Origin: an uncultured Pelagibacteraceae bacterium
Lineage (GTDB): Bacteria > Pseudomonadota > Alphaproteobacteria > Pelagibacterales > Pelagibacteraceae
Length of the DNA: 64,000 nt
Assembly (NCBI GenBank): GCA_902599625.1
Contig: CACKGF010000002.1
Location: 1-64,000 of the forward strand
Reading direction: 5' to 3'
Made by a program: the position numbers and the translations under genes
Notes under the pieces: generated by a model
The model's input: only the letters and a program-made list of their open reading frames with translations
Databases searched by the model: none
Told to the model about the DNA's origin: nothing
In this document: positions 10,398-19,799 of the stretch, one piece after another
Numbering within the stretch: position 1 is the first letter of the stretch
Layout of the letters: every line of letters begins with the position of its first letter

Positions 10398-11144
10398 ATG
10401 ACTAAATTCAATTATATCTATTTTAAAAAGGATAAAAAATTACGAATTTTGAATAGTAAATTAAATTCTAAACTTACTGTTGTGTTTTTGCACGGTTTAA
10501 AATCTGATATGGAAGGAAAAAAACCTCTTTTTTTAAATAGATACTGTAAAAAAAACAAAGTTAACTTTCTGTCTCTTGAATATGCTGGTCATGGCAAGTC
10601 ATATGGAAAATTCGAAAATGGAACTATCTCTCAATGGAGGAACAACGTTAAATTTGTAATTCGCAAAATAATTAAAAAAGAAAAATTTTTAATAGTTGGT
10701 TCAAGTTTAGGTGCTTGGCTAGGGCTTTTGCAATTTCAAGATTTTAGGAAACAAATAATTGGATTTATTGGAATAGGTTCTGCTCCTGAATTTTTGGATA
10801 GATTAATTTGGCAAAAACTGAAAAATAATGAAAAAAAAACGTTTTTAAAAAAGAAATTCTACATGCTTAAAAGTGATGGCTATGAATATAAAATCAAATT
10901 AGCTTTTCTGAAAGATGGTAGAAAAAATAAAGTACTTAATAAAAAGATAAACTTAAAAATCCCTGTTTTTTTAATTCATGGGAAAAAAGATGACGTTGTT
11001 CCTTTAAAACTATCAAAAAAAATCTTTAGTATTTTTCCTAAAGCAAAAAAGAAAATACAGATTATAAAGGGAGGTGATCATAGCTTGTCTCGTAAAGGAG
11101 ATTTAAATAAACTCGCAAATTTAATAGACGAAATTATACATTAA
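10398..11144 (+). CDS. Alpha/beta hydrolase
   Basis: A 248-residue serine hydrolase of the alpha/beta fold. The oxyanion-hole segment VFLHGLKSDMEGKK is near residue 30, the nucleophile elbow GSSLGAW near residue 105, the acid in HGKKDDVVP near 198 and the catalytic His in GGDHSLS near 230. It lacks a signal peptide, so it is cytosolic. The Lys-rich surface is normal for this genome. Its 3' end overlaps the convergent epimerase gene by 11 bases. The substrate (ester, thioester or peptide) cannot be predicted. Confidence 0.85.
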   Translation: MTKFNYIYFKKDKKLRILNSKLNSKLTVVFLHGLKSDMEGKKPLFLNRYCKKNKVNFLSLEYAGHGKSYGKFENGTISQWRNNVKFVIRKIIKKEKFLIVGSSLGAWLGLLQFQDFRKQIIGFIGIGSAPEFLDRLIWQKLKNNEKKTFLKKKFYMLKSDGYEYKIKLAFLKDGRKNKVLNKKINLKIPVFLIHGKKDDVVPLKLSKKIFSIFPKAKKKIQIIKGGDHSLSRKGDLNKLANLIDEIIH

Positions 11145-11991
11145 CCTTCAAACCTTCTTCGTAGGTTGGGTAAATTAATTTTAATTTAAATATATCTTTA
11201 ATCTTTTTATTTGAAACTTTTTTAGAATCTTTATAGAAATCTTTCAGCATACCTTCCTCTAATTCATCAAAACTAATAATTTTTGGTAATTCAAAATTAA
11301 TCAAATTACATGCATATTTAACGACCTCAATATTTGATGCTGGCTTATCATCTGACAAATTGTAAATATCATTATTTAAAGACTTATTCAGTGACAGATA
11401 TAATGTTTGAGCTATATCTTTAACGTGTATCCTTGAAAAAAAGTGATTTTTTTTTTCAACAACAAATTTTTGATCATTTCTAAGTCTGGTAATTGCATTG
11501 TATCTATCAGAATAAATCCCAGAAAGTCTAAAAATTTGAACTGGCAATGAATTTTTTGTTCCAATAGACAACCAATCTTTCTCAACATTTAATCTGTTTT
11601 TTCCTGCAAGTGTTTGTGGATTTGTTGTACTGTCTTCATTTACCCAGGCTCCATCGTGATTACCATAAACACTTGTTGAGGATAAATAAGTTAGCCATTT
11701 TAGGTTTTGTAAATTTAAATTATTTTTTACTAATCTTTCTATAAACATATCCTTCCCATTTATTGGGGGAACAGATATCAAAATATGATCGGACTCTTGT
11801 AATGGATTGATCAAATCTTTATCAAAATCATTTTCATTAAATTCATAATTAAAATATTTTAAATTTTTAAAATTAAGGTCAGAAGTATTTTTTCTTGATG
11901 TGGTTGTTAATTTTAAATCAACATTACAATTTAATAGATGGTCCACAAAAGATTGGGCTACTTGTCCAAAACCAAAACAAAATAATTTCAT
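11134..11991 (-). CDS. NAD(P)-dependent epimerase / atypical SDR (YeeZ-like)
   Basis: A 285-residue extended or atypical short-chain dehydrogenase-like protein. The Rossmann start is KLFCFGFGQVAQSF (GxGxxxxS variant). SSTSVYGNHDGAWVNED near residue 115 is characteristic of sugar-nucleotide epimerase relatives, but the usual YxxxK pair is not clear. That fits the atypical YeeZ-type group of uncertain reaction. It lies 6 bases downstream of gltB on the same strand and is probably cotranscribed with gltDB. A functional link to glutamate synthesis is not established. Confidence 0.75.
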   Translation of the reverse strand: MKLFCFGFGQVAQSFVDHLLNCNVDLKLTTTSRKNTSDLNFKNLKYFNYEFNENDFDKDLINPLQESDHILISVPPINGKDMFIERLVKNNLNLQNLKWLTYLSSTSVYGNHDGAWVNEDSTTNPQTLAGKNRLNVEKDWLSIGTKNSLPVQIFRLSGIYSDRYNAITRLRNDQKFVVEKKNHFFSRIHVKDIAQTLYLSLNKSLNNDIYNLSDDKPASNIEVVKYACNLINFELPKIISFDELEEGMLKDFYKDSKKVSNKKIKDIFKLKLIYPTYEEGLKVNV

Positions 11992-11997
11992 TTTTTA

Positions 11998-14900
11998 TTA
12001 ACTTGCGAAATTAGAGATTTTATTTGTAATAGGATTTTCAAGTTTGTCGATCATTTCTTTCGGACAGACTTGAACAAAATTATTAATCTCTGTATCAAAG
12101 TTTTCTAGTATTTTTTTGGAAACATTTGAATTTGTCTCATTTAAGTGTTCTTCAACTAATTTTTTTAGAAATTCCTGCCAAAATTTTGTTTCAACACCTT
12201 GCCAAATTACACTTTCAGGATTTACTCTTTTTTCGAATTCTTTTTCTTTATCATAAATAAAAGCCATACCACCTGTCATACCGGCAGCAAAATTATCTCC
12301 GGTATTTCCTAAGATTACAATATTGCCCCCAGTCATATATTCACAACCATTTGAGTCACATCCTTCAACTACAGCCGTAGCCCCAGAATTTCTAACAGCA
12401 AATCTTTCACCTGCTTGTCCAGCTGCAAATAATTTTCCTGAAGTTGCTCCATATAAAACTGTGTTACCAATAATTGTGTTGTCTTTTGAAATCAAATTAC
12501 TTTCTTTGCTAAGTTTAATGACTATCTTACCTCCTGATAATCCCTTCCCGACATAATCATTGGCATCTCCACTTAAAACTAATTTTAGTCCTTTAATACC
12601 GAATGCGCCAAAAGATTGGCCCGCAGAGCCTTCAAAATTCAGAGTTAAGTAATCATCGTTTAATTTTGCATTATTATATTTCTTATATAATTCATAAGAA
12701 ATTCGTGTGCCTACAGCTCTATGAGTGTTTTCAATTTGATAGGATTTTTCAATTTTTTCATTGTTATCAATTTTTTTATTTATCTCAGGCCAAATTTTCT
12801 GGTCTAAAGTGTCTGGTACAAAATTTATTATTTGTTTTTCACAATATCTTTTGTTTTTACCAGGATCAGCTCGTACAAAAAGAGGATTCAGATCTAAATC
12901 ATCTAAATTTGGTGATCCTTTGCTCACCTGCCTTAAGAGATCTGTTCTTCCAATTATTTCGTTTAAAGATTTAAATCCAAGCTCAGACAGAATTTCTCTC
13001 ACCTCTTGAGCTATAAAAGTGAACAGGTTAACCACCTTATCGGGAGTTCCGTTAAACTTTTCTCTCAATTTTTCATCTTGCGTACAAACACCTACTGGAC
13101 AAGTGTTTGAATGACATTGCCTTACCATAATACATCCCATAGCGACTAAAGCAGTTGTTGCTACGCCAAATTCTTCTGCCCCCATCATGGCAGCAATAAC
13201 AACGTCCCTACCAGTTTTAATTCCACCATCTGTCCTCAATGTAACTGTATGTCTTAAATTATTTAAAGTTAAAACTTGGTTTGCCTCGGTCAATCCCATC
13301 TCCCAAGGTATACCTACATATTTAACGCTAGTTTGAGGGGTAGCTCCTGTTCCACCATTATGCCCAGATATTAAAATTATATCAGCCTTTGCCTTTGCAA
13401 CTCCTGCTGCAATAGTACCAATACCGGAAGATGCAACAAGTTTTACACCAACACGTGCTTTAGGATTTATCTGTTTTAAATCATAAATTAACTGGGCCAA
13501 ATCCTCAATTGAGTAAATGTCATGATGAGGAGGGGGCGATATTAAAGTCACCCCAGGAGTGGAGTGTCTTAATCTGGCAATTTCTTTTGTGACCTTAAAT
13601 CCGGGTAACTGTCCGCCTTCTCCTGGTTTAGCACCTTGTGCAATTTTAATTTCTATCTCGTTACAGTTATTTAAATAATTAATTGTAACTCCAAATCTAG
13701 CGGATGCTATTTGTTTCACTCTTGAATTAGCGCTATCTCCATTGGATTGAATTTGAAATCTTTTTTCATCTTCACCACCTTCTCCACTACAAGATGCTCC
13801 TTTAATTCTATTCATTCCAATAGCTAGTGTTTCGTGAGCCTCTTTTGATAGTGCTCCATGGGACATACTTCCACTTCCAAAACGTTTTAAGATATTCTCT
13901 ACTGGTTCCACTTCATCGATACTGATTGTATTTTTTTTTTTGAAATCAATTAAGTCCCTTAAATTTATAGGGGGTAACTCATATATTCCTTTAGAGTATT
14001 TTTTATATAATTCATAAGATTTGTTTGTAACAGCCGATTGAAGCAAATGTATCAGTTTACCTTGGTATTGGTGAGTCTCACCATTTTTTCTATATCGATA
14101 AATTCCTCCTATTGGTAATACGTTTGTATCAGATCTAAAAGCCTCCTCATGAATACCTCTTATTTTTTTTTCAATTCCCGTAAGTCCTATACCTGAAATT
14201 TTTGAGGTAACACCGGGAAAAAAATCATTAACAATTGTTCTGCTTAATCCTACAGTTTCAAAATTACATCCTCCTCTGTAAGAACTAATTACAGAAATAC
14301 CCATTTTTGACATTATTTTTAAAAGGCCTAAGTTTACGGATTTTACATATCTTTCTACACAATCATCATAAATAAACTTTCCAAATAATTTTTTTTCAAA
14401 TCTCTGGTAAAGACTGTCTAATGCTAAATAGGGATTAACTGTAGTAGCTCCAACTCCTATAAGAGTTGCAAAAGAGTGGGTATCTAGCGCTTCACCCGTT
14501 TGAGCATTAATTGAAACATAACCTCTTAACTTTAATTTGATAAGATGCGTATGAACAGCACCAATACATAGAAGCATAGGAATTGGGTACTTGTCCTTAG
14601 AAACTTCTTTATCGCTTAAAATTAATTGCGTTACCCCTTGTCTTACTAAAACTTCAGCCTCTTTTTTTAATCTTTCGAGTGAAGATTCTATATTTTCTTC
14701 ATTAGTAAAAGTACAATCTAATACTTGATTATTTTTGTCGAAAAAAGAAACAAATTTTTCAAACTGTTTATTTGATAGAATTGGACTGTTTAGTACGTAA
14801 ATATTTTCTTCAGTAAGGTTATTAAAATCTAAAATATTACCAAGATTTCCAAACCTTGTTTTTAAACTCATAACCTTATTTTCTCTTAATGAGTCAATTG

Positions 14901-16524
14901 GCGGGTTTGTTACCTGGCTAAAATTCTGTCTAAAAAAATGATACAAGGGTCTATATTTGTTAGACAAAACTGCTAGAGGTGTATCATCACCCATTGATCC
15001 AGTCGCCTCTTTTGCATCCTCTGCCATTGGGTGAAGTATCAATTCAAGGTCCTCTAGACTGTATCCAAAACAATGTTGAAGTTTTCTTAATTGATCACCT
15101 TTAAATAAATTTGTCTCATTTTTGATCGGGAATTTTTTGTCTAAATCAATAATCTGGTTATTAAAATGTTTGTATTCTTTTGCTAAGTAGTTTTTTATCT
15201 CTTTATTTTTAAATATCTTCCCTTTTTCTATTCTTACACCTAAAATTTCACCAGGACCTAATCTTCCTTTTGAAACTATCTTTTTTTCATTAAGTTCAAT
15301 CATTCCAGTTTCTGATCCAGCAAAAAGTAAATTATCTTTTGTGATTGTGTATCTCATAGGTCTAAGACCATTTCTGTCTGTAGCAACTATCACCCATTCA
15401 TTATCTGTGGCAGCAATAGCTGCAGGACCATCCCATGGTTCCATTGTGCTATTAAGAAAGTTAAATAATTTTTGATGTTCAGCTGGTAGCACTTTACTTT
15501 TCTTGGACCAAGCGTCAGGTATTAACATTAATTTTGCTAAAGGCGCAGGTTGACCAGAAATATTGAGTAATTCAAAAACATTATCTAATGATGCTGAATC
15601 TGAATTTCCGCTTGGGATCACTGGTTTTAAGTTCTCCATATCCTCAAAAACTGGGCTGAACATTTCCTCTTCATGGACCTTCATCCAATTTACGTTACCT
15701 TTTAGGGTATTTATTTCTCCATTATGTGCTAGAGCTCTGAATGGTTGTGCCAGATCCCAGCTTGGTGCGGTATTGGTCGAAAATCTCTGATGAAAAATTG
15801 CATATCTTGATACAAATCTTGGATCTTTAAGATCTAAATAAAAATCAGACAAGGACTCAGCAAGGAACATTCCCTTGTAAATGATTGATTTAGAGCTAAA
15901 CGAACATATGTAAAATTCATTAAGGTTTTCTTGAAGTATTTTTTTTTCAATCTTTCTTCTAGCTTCATAAAGTTTTATCTCTAGTGACTTACCCTTTTCA
16001 TTTTTATCATTATATTTAAACAAGACTTGTGTAATTTCTGGTCTATTTAAATCTGCCTTTTCTCCTAAAACAGAGGGGTTAACAGGTACCTGTCTCCATC
16101 CATAGATGTTAAAATTACTTTTTGTTAACTCACTTTCAACAATAGTTCTGCAAGCTTCTTGAGCGCCATAATTATTTCTTGGAAGAAACAACATTCCCAC
16201 ACAAACTTCTGAGTTATCATGTTTATGACCTGTAGCTTCAATTTTTTCGATAAAAAAATCTGAAGGAATCTCTATATGGATACCAGCACCATCACCTGTT
16301 TTTCCATCAGCATCAATTGCTCCTCGATGCCAAACAGCTTTTAATGCCTCAATTCCGTATTCAACAACTTGTCTTGATTTTTTTCCATCTGTAGATGATA
16401 CCAAACCAACTCCACAAGCATCATGTTCCATATTTTCGCTGTAAACATGATTTGATTTTAATAATTCTAAGTTTTCTTTTCTTCTTAATTTTTCTAACTT
16501 TAGATTTATCTTTTTCTTACTCAC
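11998..16524 (-). CDS. gltB: Glutamate synthase (NADPH) large subunit
   Basis: GOGAT alpha subunit, 1508 residues. It transfers the amide nitrogen of glutamine to 2-oxoglutarate. The Ntn amidotransferase domain should mature at Cys37 (MEHDACGVGL), giving a 36-residue propeptide. A central domain and the FMN/3Fe-4S synthase domain follow: GEGGEDEKRF near residue 945, HNGGTGATPQTSVKYVG near 1070 and CIMVRQCHSNTCPVGVCTQ near 1155, whose cysteines bind the cluster. The C-terminal beta-helix is Gly-rich. It starts 2 bases after the gltD stop. With gltD it forms the main ammonium-assimilation route; no gdh is in the window. Confidence 0.98.
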   Translation of the reverse strand: MSKKKINLKLEKLRRKENLELLKSNHVYSENMEHDACGVGLVSSTDGKKSRQVVEYGIEALKAVWHRGAIDADGKTGDGAGIHIEIPSDFFIEKIEATGHKHDNSEVCVGMLFLPRNNYGAQEACRTIVESELTKSNFNIYGWRQVPVNPSVLGEKADLNRPEITQVLFKYNDKNEKGKSLEIKLYEARRKIEKKILQENLNEFYICSFSSKSIIYKGMFLAESLSDFYLDLKDPRFVSRYAIFHQRFSTNTAPSWDLAQPFRALAHNGEINTLKGNVNWMKVHEEEMFSPVFEDMENLKPVIPSGNSDSASLDNVFELLNISGQPAPLAKLMLIPDAWSKKSKVLPAEHQKLFNFLNSTMEPWDGPAAIAATDNEWVIVATDRNGLRPMRYTITKDNLLFAGSETGMIELNEKKIVSKGRLGPGEILGVRIEKGKIFKNKEIKNYLAKEYKHFNNQIIDLDKKFPIKNETNLFKGDQLRKLQHCFGYSLEDLELILHPMAEDAKEATGSMGDDTPLAVLSNKYRPLYHFFRQNFSQVTNPPIDSLRENKVMSLKTRFGNLGNILDFNNLTEENIYVLNSPILSNKQFEKFVSFFDKNNQVLDCTFTNEENIESSLERLKKEAEVLVRQGVTQLILSDKEVSKDKYPIPMLLCIGAVHTHLIKLKLRGYVSINAQTGEALDTHSFATLIGVGATTVNPYLALDSLYQRFEKKLFGKFIYDDCVERYVKSVNLGLLKIMSKMGISVISSYRGGCNFETVGLSRTIVNDFFPGVTSKISGIGLTGIEKKIRGIHEEAFRSDTNVLPIGGIYRYRKNGETHQYQGKLIHLLQSAVTNKSYELYKKYSKGIYELPPINLRDLIDFKKKNTISIDEVEPVENILKRFGSGSMSHGALSKEAHETLAIGMNRIKGASCSGEGGEDEKRFQIQSNGDSANSRVKQIASARFGVTINYLNNCNEIEIKIAQGAKPGEGGQLPGFKVTKEIARLRHSTPGVTLISPPPHHDIYSIEDLAQLIYDLKQINPKARVGVKLVASSGIGTIAAGVAKAKADIILISGHNGGTGATPQTSVKYVGIPWEMGLTEANQVLTLNNLRHTVTLRTDGGIKTGRDVVIAAMMGAEEFGVATTALVAMGCIMVRQCHSNTCPVGVCTQDEKLREKFNGTPDKVVNLFTFIAQEVREILSELGFKSLNEIIGRTDLLRQVSKGSPNLDDLDLNPLFVRADPGKNKRYCEKQIINFVPDTLDQKIWPEINKKIDNNEKIEKSYQIENTHRAVGTRISYELYKKYNNAKLNDDYLTLNFEGSAGQSFGAFGIKGLKLVLSGDANDYVGKGLSGGKIVIKLSKESNLISKDNTIIGNTVLYGATSGKLFAAGQAGERFAVRNSGATAVVEGCDSNGCEYMTGGNIVILGNTGDNFAAGMTGGMAFIYDKEKEFEKRVNPESVIWQGVETKFWQEFLKKLVEEHLNETNSNVSKKILENFDTEINNFVQVCPKEMIDKLENPITNKISNFAS

Positions 16525-16526
16525 GG

Positions 16527-17966
16527 TTAGGCTACCTTTCTCTTTGAGTCCTTTAAATCTTTCAAATATTTATGAATACTATCTGCAACATCTCTTCCAT
16601 CTTTTATAGCCCAAACAACCAATGAAGCTCCACGAACTATATCGCCAGCAGCAAATACACCTTTTACACTTGTCTCCATAGTATCAAAATCAATTTTTAT
16701 TGTACCCCATCTTGAAACTTGTAATTTGTTTTCACCAAATAAAACTGGTAAATCTTCCGGGTCGAAGCCTAATGATTTAATAACCATGTCAGCTTTCAAT
16801 TCGAAATCAGAGTTTTCTTGAATAATAGGTTTTCTTCTCCCACTTTCATCAGGATCTCCAAGTTTAATTTTATCTATAGAAACTTTTTCTATTTTGTTTT
16901 TACCTAAAAACTTTTTTGGACTAGATAACCAAACAAATTCAACACCCTCTTCCTCAGCGTTTGCAACTTCTCTTGATGAACCTGGCATGTTTTCTTTATC
17001 TCTTCTATACAAACATTTTACTGATTTAGCTTTTTGTCTCACTGCGGTTCTTACACAGTCCATTGCTGTATCACCACCACCAATTACAATAACATCTTTA
17101 TCTTTTGCATTTAGAGATCCATTATCAAAGTTTTCAACCTTATCTCCAAGACCCTTTTTATTTGATGCGGTCAAAAATTCCATAGCAGGATAAATGTTGT
17201 TCAAATCGCTTCCATCAATTTCAATTTCTCTTGGTTTATAAACCCCAGTAGAAATTAAAACTGCATCGTGCTTCTCTTTCAATTCGTTTAATGATGCATC
17301 TTTTCCAACTTCAAAATTTAAAACAAACTTAATACCACCATCTTGTAAAAGCTTTGTTCTTCTTTCGACAACATGTTTTTCCAATTTAAAATTTGGTATT
17401 CCGTATATTAATAATCCACCAGCTCTATCGTATCTATCGTAAATAGTTATTTGGTAACCCTTTTTTCTGAGCTGCTCGGCACAAGCCATACCTGCGGGTC
17501 CAGATCCAATGATTCCTATACTTTGAGTTAATTCCCTCTCAACTTTGATTGGCTTTACCCAACCCTTATCCCAAGCATTGTCGGTTATAAATTTCTCAAC
17601 AGATCCTATCGTTACCGTGCCATGACCAGACTGTTCGATAACACAATTCCCTTCACACAATCTATCTTGAGGACAAATTCTTCCGCAGACTTCTGGCATA
17701 TTATTTGTACTTTGAGATAGATTGTAAGCCTCTTCTAATCTTCCCTCCGCTGTAAGTTTTAACCAATCTGGAATATTGTTACTTAAAGGACAGTGAACTT
17801 GGCAAAAAGGAACACCGCATTGAGAGCATCTGCTTGATTGTTCTTTCGCACCTTCATGAATGAACTCTTTATATATCTCATTAAAATCTTCTTTTCTGGA
17901 ATCAGTTTTCCTTTTAGGTGGGTTCTGTTGACCTATTTCCACAAATTTGAGCATTTTTTCAGACAT
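16527..17966 (-). CDS. gltD: Glutamate synthase (NADPH) small subunit
   Basis: GOGAT beta subunit, 479 residues, which takes electrons from NADPH to FAD and passes them through 4Fe-4S clusters to GltB. The N-terminal cluster cysteines are in SRCSQCGVPFCQVHCPL (about 40-56) and CGRICPQDRLCEGNC (about 92-106). The FAD dinucleotide fold is at IGIIGSGPAGMACAEQL, the NADPH fold at VIVIGGGDTAMDC, and the C-terminal FAGDIVRGASLVVWAI is conserved. gltD precedes gltB here, opposite to E. coli. The 178-base upstream gap is shared with divergent uppP and holds an operator-like dyad. Confidence 0.97.
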   Translation of the reverse strand: MSEKMLKFVEIGQQNPPKRKTDSRKEDFNEIYKEFIHEGAKEQSSRCSQCGVPFCQVHCPLSNNIPDWLKLTAEGRLEEAYNLSQSTNNMPEVCGRICPQDRLCEGNCVIEQSGHGTVTIGSVEKFITDNAWDKGWVKPIKVERELTQSIGIIGSGPAGMACAEQLRKKGYQITIYDRYDRAGGLLIYGIPNFKLEKHVVERRTKLLQDGGIKFVLNFEVGKDASLNELKEKHDAVLISTGVYKPREIEIDGSDLNNIYPAMEFLTASNKKGLGDKVENFDNGSLNAKDKDVIVIGGGDTAMDCVRTAVRQKAKSVKCLYRRDKENMPGSSREVANAEEEGVEFVWLSSPKKFLGKNKIEKVSIDKIKLGDPDESGRRKPIIQENSDFELKADMVIKSLGFDPEDLPVLFGENKLQVSRWGTIKIDFDTMETSVKGVFAAGDIVRGASLVVWAIKDGRDVADSIHKYLKDLKDSKRKVA

Positions 17967-18075
17967 AGTGTGGTGGCTTATATATTATTAGACTGTTGAA
18001 TTAAACGAAAAATAGGACAGTTATTATTACCTATATTTTAAAAAATTCACTGTTTTTGCTAGTTTTTTTCTTTTT

Positions 18076-18092
18076 TGCATACCTCATATGCA
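18076..18092. promoter_or_regulatory. Operator-like dyad upstream of gltD/uppP
   Basis: TGCATA and TATGCA form a perfect 6-bp inverted repeat separated by 5 bases. It lies in the 178-base divergent gap, about 110 bases from the gltD start and 53 bases from the uppP start. The symmetry fits a dimeric regulator site. No named consensus (sigma-54, NtrC) was recognised. Function is inference. Confidence 0.3.
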
Positions 18093-18144
18093 TTCATGTT
18101 ATTGCTTTAATTTACCCCTAATTAGTTTAGTTAAATAATTAATA

Positions 18145-18909
18145 ATGGCGGAATTCATCGAAATTATAATTTTATCAGCAATACAAGGGATATCTGAATT
18201 TATTCCCGTGAGTTCATCTGCTCACTTATACTTAATGTCTGAAGTACAAAATTTTGAGATAAAGTCTCTTTTGACTGATGTTTCTCTTCATCTAGGATCG
18301 CTATTAGCAATACTATTTTATTTTAGAGATGATTTTTTAAAATTATTCAAAGATCAAAAATTACTTAAATTATTAATTTTTGGATCTCTACCTCTAATTA
18401 TAGTTGGTTTCTTTGTATTCAAAACTGGCTTAATTAATTATTTTAGAAGCATTGAAATAATAGCGTGGACTACAGTAATTTTTGCAATTTTTTTATATAT
18501 TGCTGATAAATTTTCTGTAAGAAAAAAAATTGATACAGATTTAAATTTAAGAGCAATACTTGCTATTGGCATTTTTCAAGTGCTTGCATTAATTCCAGGA
18601 GTAAGTAGAGCTGGAGTTGTTATTACTGCTGGTAGATTACTCAACTTTGATCGATACGATTCAGCCAAAATTTCATTTTTTCTCTCTGTGCCAGCAATTG
18701 CTGGTGCAAGTTTTTTAAACTTAAAAGAATTAACTTTTTCAAATATTGAAGTAAATTTTGTTGTTTTGCTTGCGGTCATCTGTTCTTTTATTTTCTCATA
18801 TATCACAATTAAATATTTTTTAATTTTTGTTAAAAAATTTAGTATGAATTTTTTTGTAATTTATAGGGTTTGCTTAGGATTAGTCTTATTTTGGTTTATC
18901 TATACTTAA
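18145..18909 (+). CDS. uppP: Undecaprenyl-diphosphatase (UppP/BacA)
   Basis: Integral membrane phosphatase, 254 residues, which recycles undecaprenyl diphosphate to the monophosphate carrier used for peptidoglycan and surface glycans. The N-terminal signature is SAIQGISEFIPVSSSAHLYL, with the QxxxE acid and the PVSS loop. The second signature is LALIPGVSRAGVVITAGRLL near residue 150. Seven to eight membrane segments can be read. The 3' end overlaps the convergent EamA gene by 24 bases, so the last codons of both are antisense to one another. Confidence 0.95.
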   Translation: MAEFIEIIILSAIQGISEFIPVSSSAHLYLMSEVQNFEIKSLLTDVSLHLGSLLAILFYFRDDFLKLFKDQKLLKLLIFGSLPLIIVGFFVFKTGLINYFRSIEIIAWTTVIFAIFLYIADKFSVRKKIDTDLNLRAILAIGIFQVLALIPGVSRAGVVITAGRLLNFDRYDSAKISFFLSVPAIAGASFLNLKELTFSNIEVNFVVLLAVICSFIFSYITIKYFLIFVKKFSMNFFVIYRVCLGLVLFWFIYT

Positions 18910-19791
18910 TCGTTTAAATTCTGGCATCAATTGTGACAGCAAAACTCCAGCAAGAATAAATAAACATCCTAAAATATTATCTATGTTTAAAATTTGATTT
19001 AGTATAATCCAAGCTGCTATTGTTGCAAAAACACCCTCTAATGAATAAATTATTGCTGCTGGTGCGGGACTAATGTTTTTTTGTGCATAAATTTGTAAAA
19101 CAAAGGCAAATCCACCAGATAATACGCCTGCATAAAGAATTTCATATGTCTCGGATAAAATATTTGAAATTGTAAAAGTCTCGTAAACTAATCCAATAAA
19201 AATTGATAAAATTGATACAATTAAAGTTTGAATTAGACCAACTGTGACTGGTAAATCAAATTTTTCTACCAGTTGACCGATAAAAATAATGTGTAAACTC
19301 CAAAACAAAGCGCATATCAATACTAATATGTCTCCTTTTCTTACTGATGCGTCGTAAAAATTTGTAAGCAGATATCCTCCTACTACACACAACAAAACAG
19401 ACGGCCAAACACTCCAATGAACTTTTTTTCGATAAAGGATATAAAGAACAAATGGTACCAAAGGTACATAAAAAATTGTAAAGAAAGCTGCATTAGCTAC
19501 ATCAGTATAAAGAAGCGCAACTTGTTGTAATGCAGAGGCTAAGAATAAAAATATACCTATAGAGATTGAGAGATACAGAAAATTTCTTCTATCTTTATTA
19601 AATTCATTAAAAAATTTATTTTTTTCAATTATTAAAAAAAAAGGAACCAGCGCAAGGAAACCAACAAAAAATCTCACCCCATTAAATGTGAAAGGCCCAA
19701 TTTCATCCATCCCAGTGTCTTGTGCAATAAACGTCGTACCCCAGATTAAACAACAAACAAATGCGCTTATAAGTGATAGTCTTTTTGACAT
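18886..19791 (-). CDS. EamA-family (DMT) transporter
   Basis: Drug/metabolite transporter superfamily permease of 301 residues with ten predicted membrane helices in two EamA halves. The first half begins LISAFVCCLIWGTTFIAQDTG and the second contains LVLICALFWSLHIIFIGQL and PAPAAIIYSLEGVFATIAAWIILNQ. These features are typical of metabolite exporters of the RhaT/EamA group. The substrate is unknown. It lies 8 bases after the E2 gene of pyruvate dehydrogenase on the same strand, possibly in that operon. Confidence 0.88.
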   Translation of the reverse strand: MSKRLSLISAFVCCLIWGTTFIAQDTGMDEIGPFTFNGVRFFVGFLALVPFFLIIEKNKFFNEFNKDRRNFLYLSISIGIFLFLASALQQVALLYTDVANAAFFTIFYVPLVPFVLYILYRKKVHWSVWPSVLLCVVGGYLLTNFYDASVRKGDILVLICALFWSLHIIFIGQLVEKFDLPVTVGLIQTLIVSILSIFIGLVYETFTISNILSETYEILYAGVLSGGFAFVLQIYAQKNISPAPAAIIYSLEGVFATIAAWIILNQILNIDNILGCLFILAGVLLSQLMPEFKRLSIDKPK

Positions 19792-19799
19792 CTGGTTAA

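Noticed and set aside
18005-18100. Short leader ORFs upstream of gltD (about 12-20 codons)
   Set aside because: No ribosome-binding site and no clear coding pattern; too short to support.
17967-18144. Glycine or glutamine riboswitch upstream of gltDB
   Set aside because: No recognisable conserved core; only a dyad is visible.
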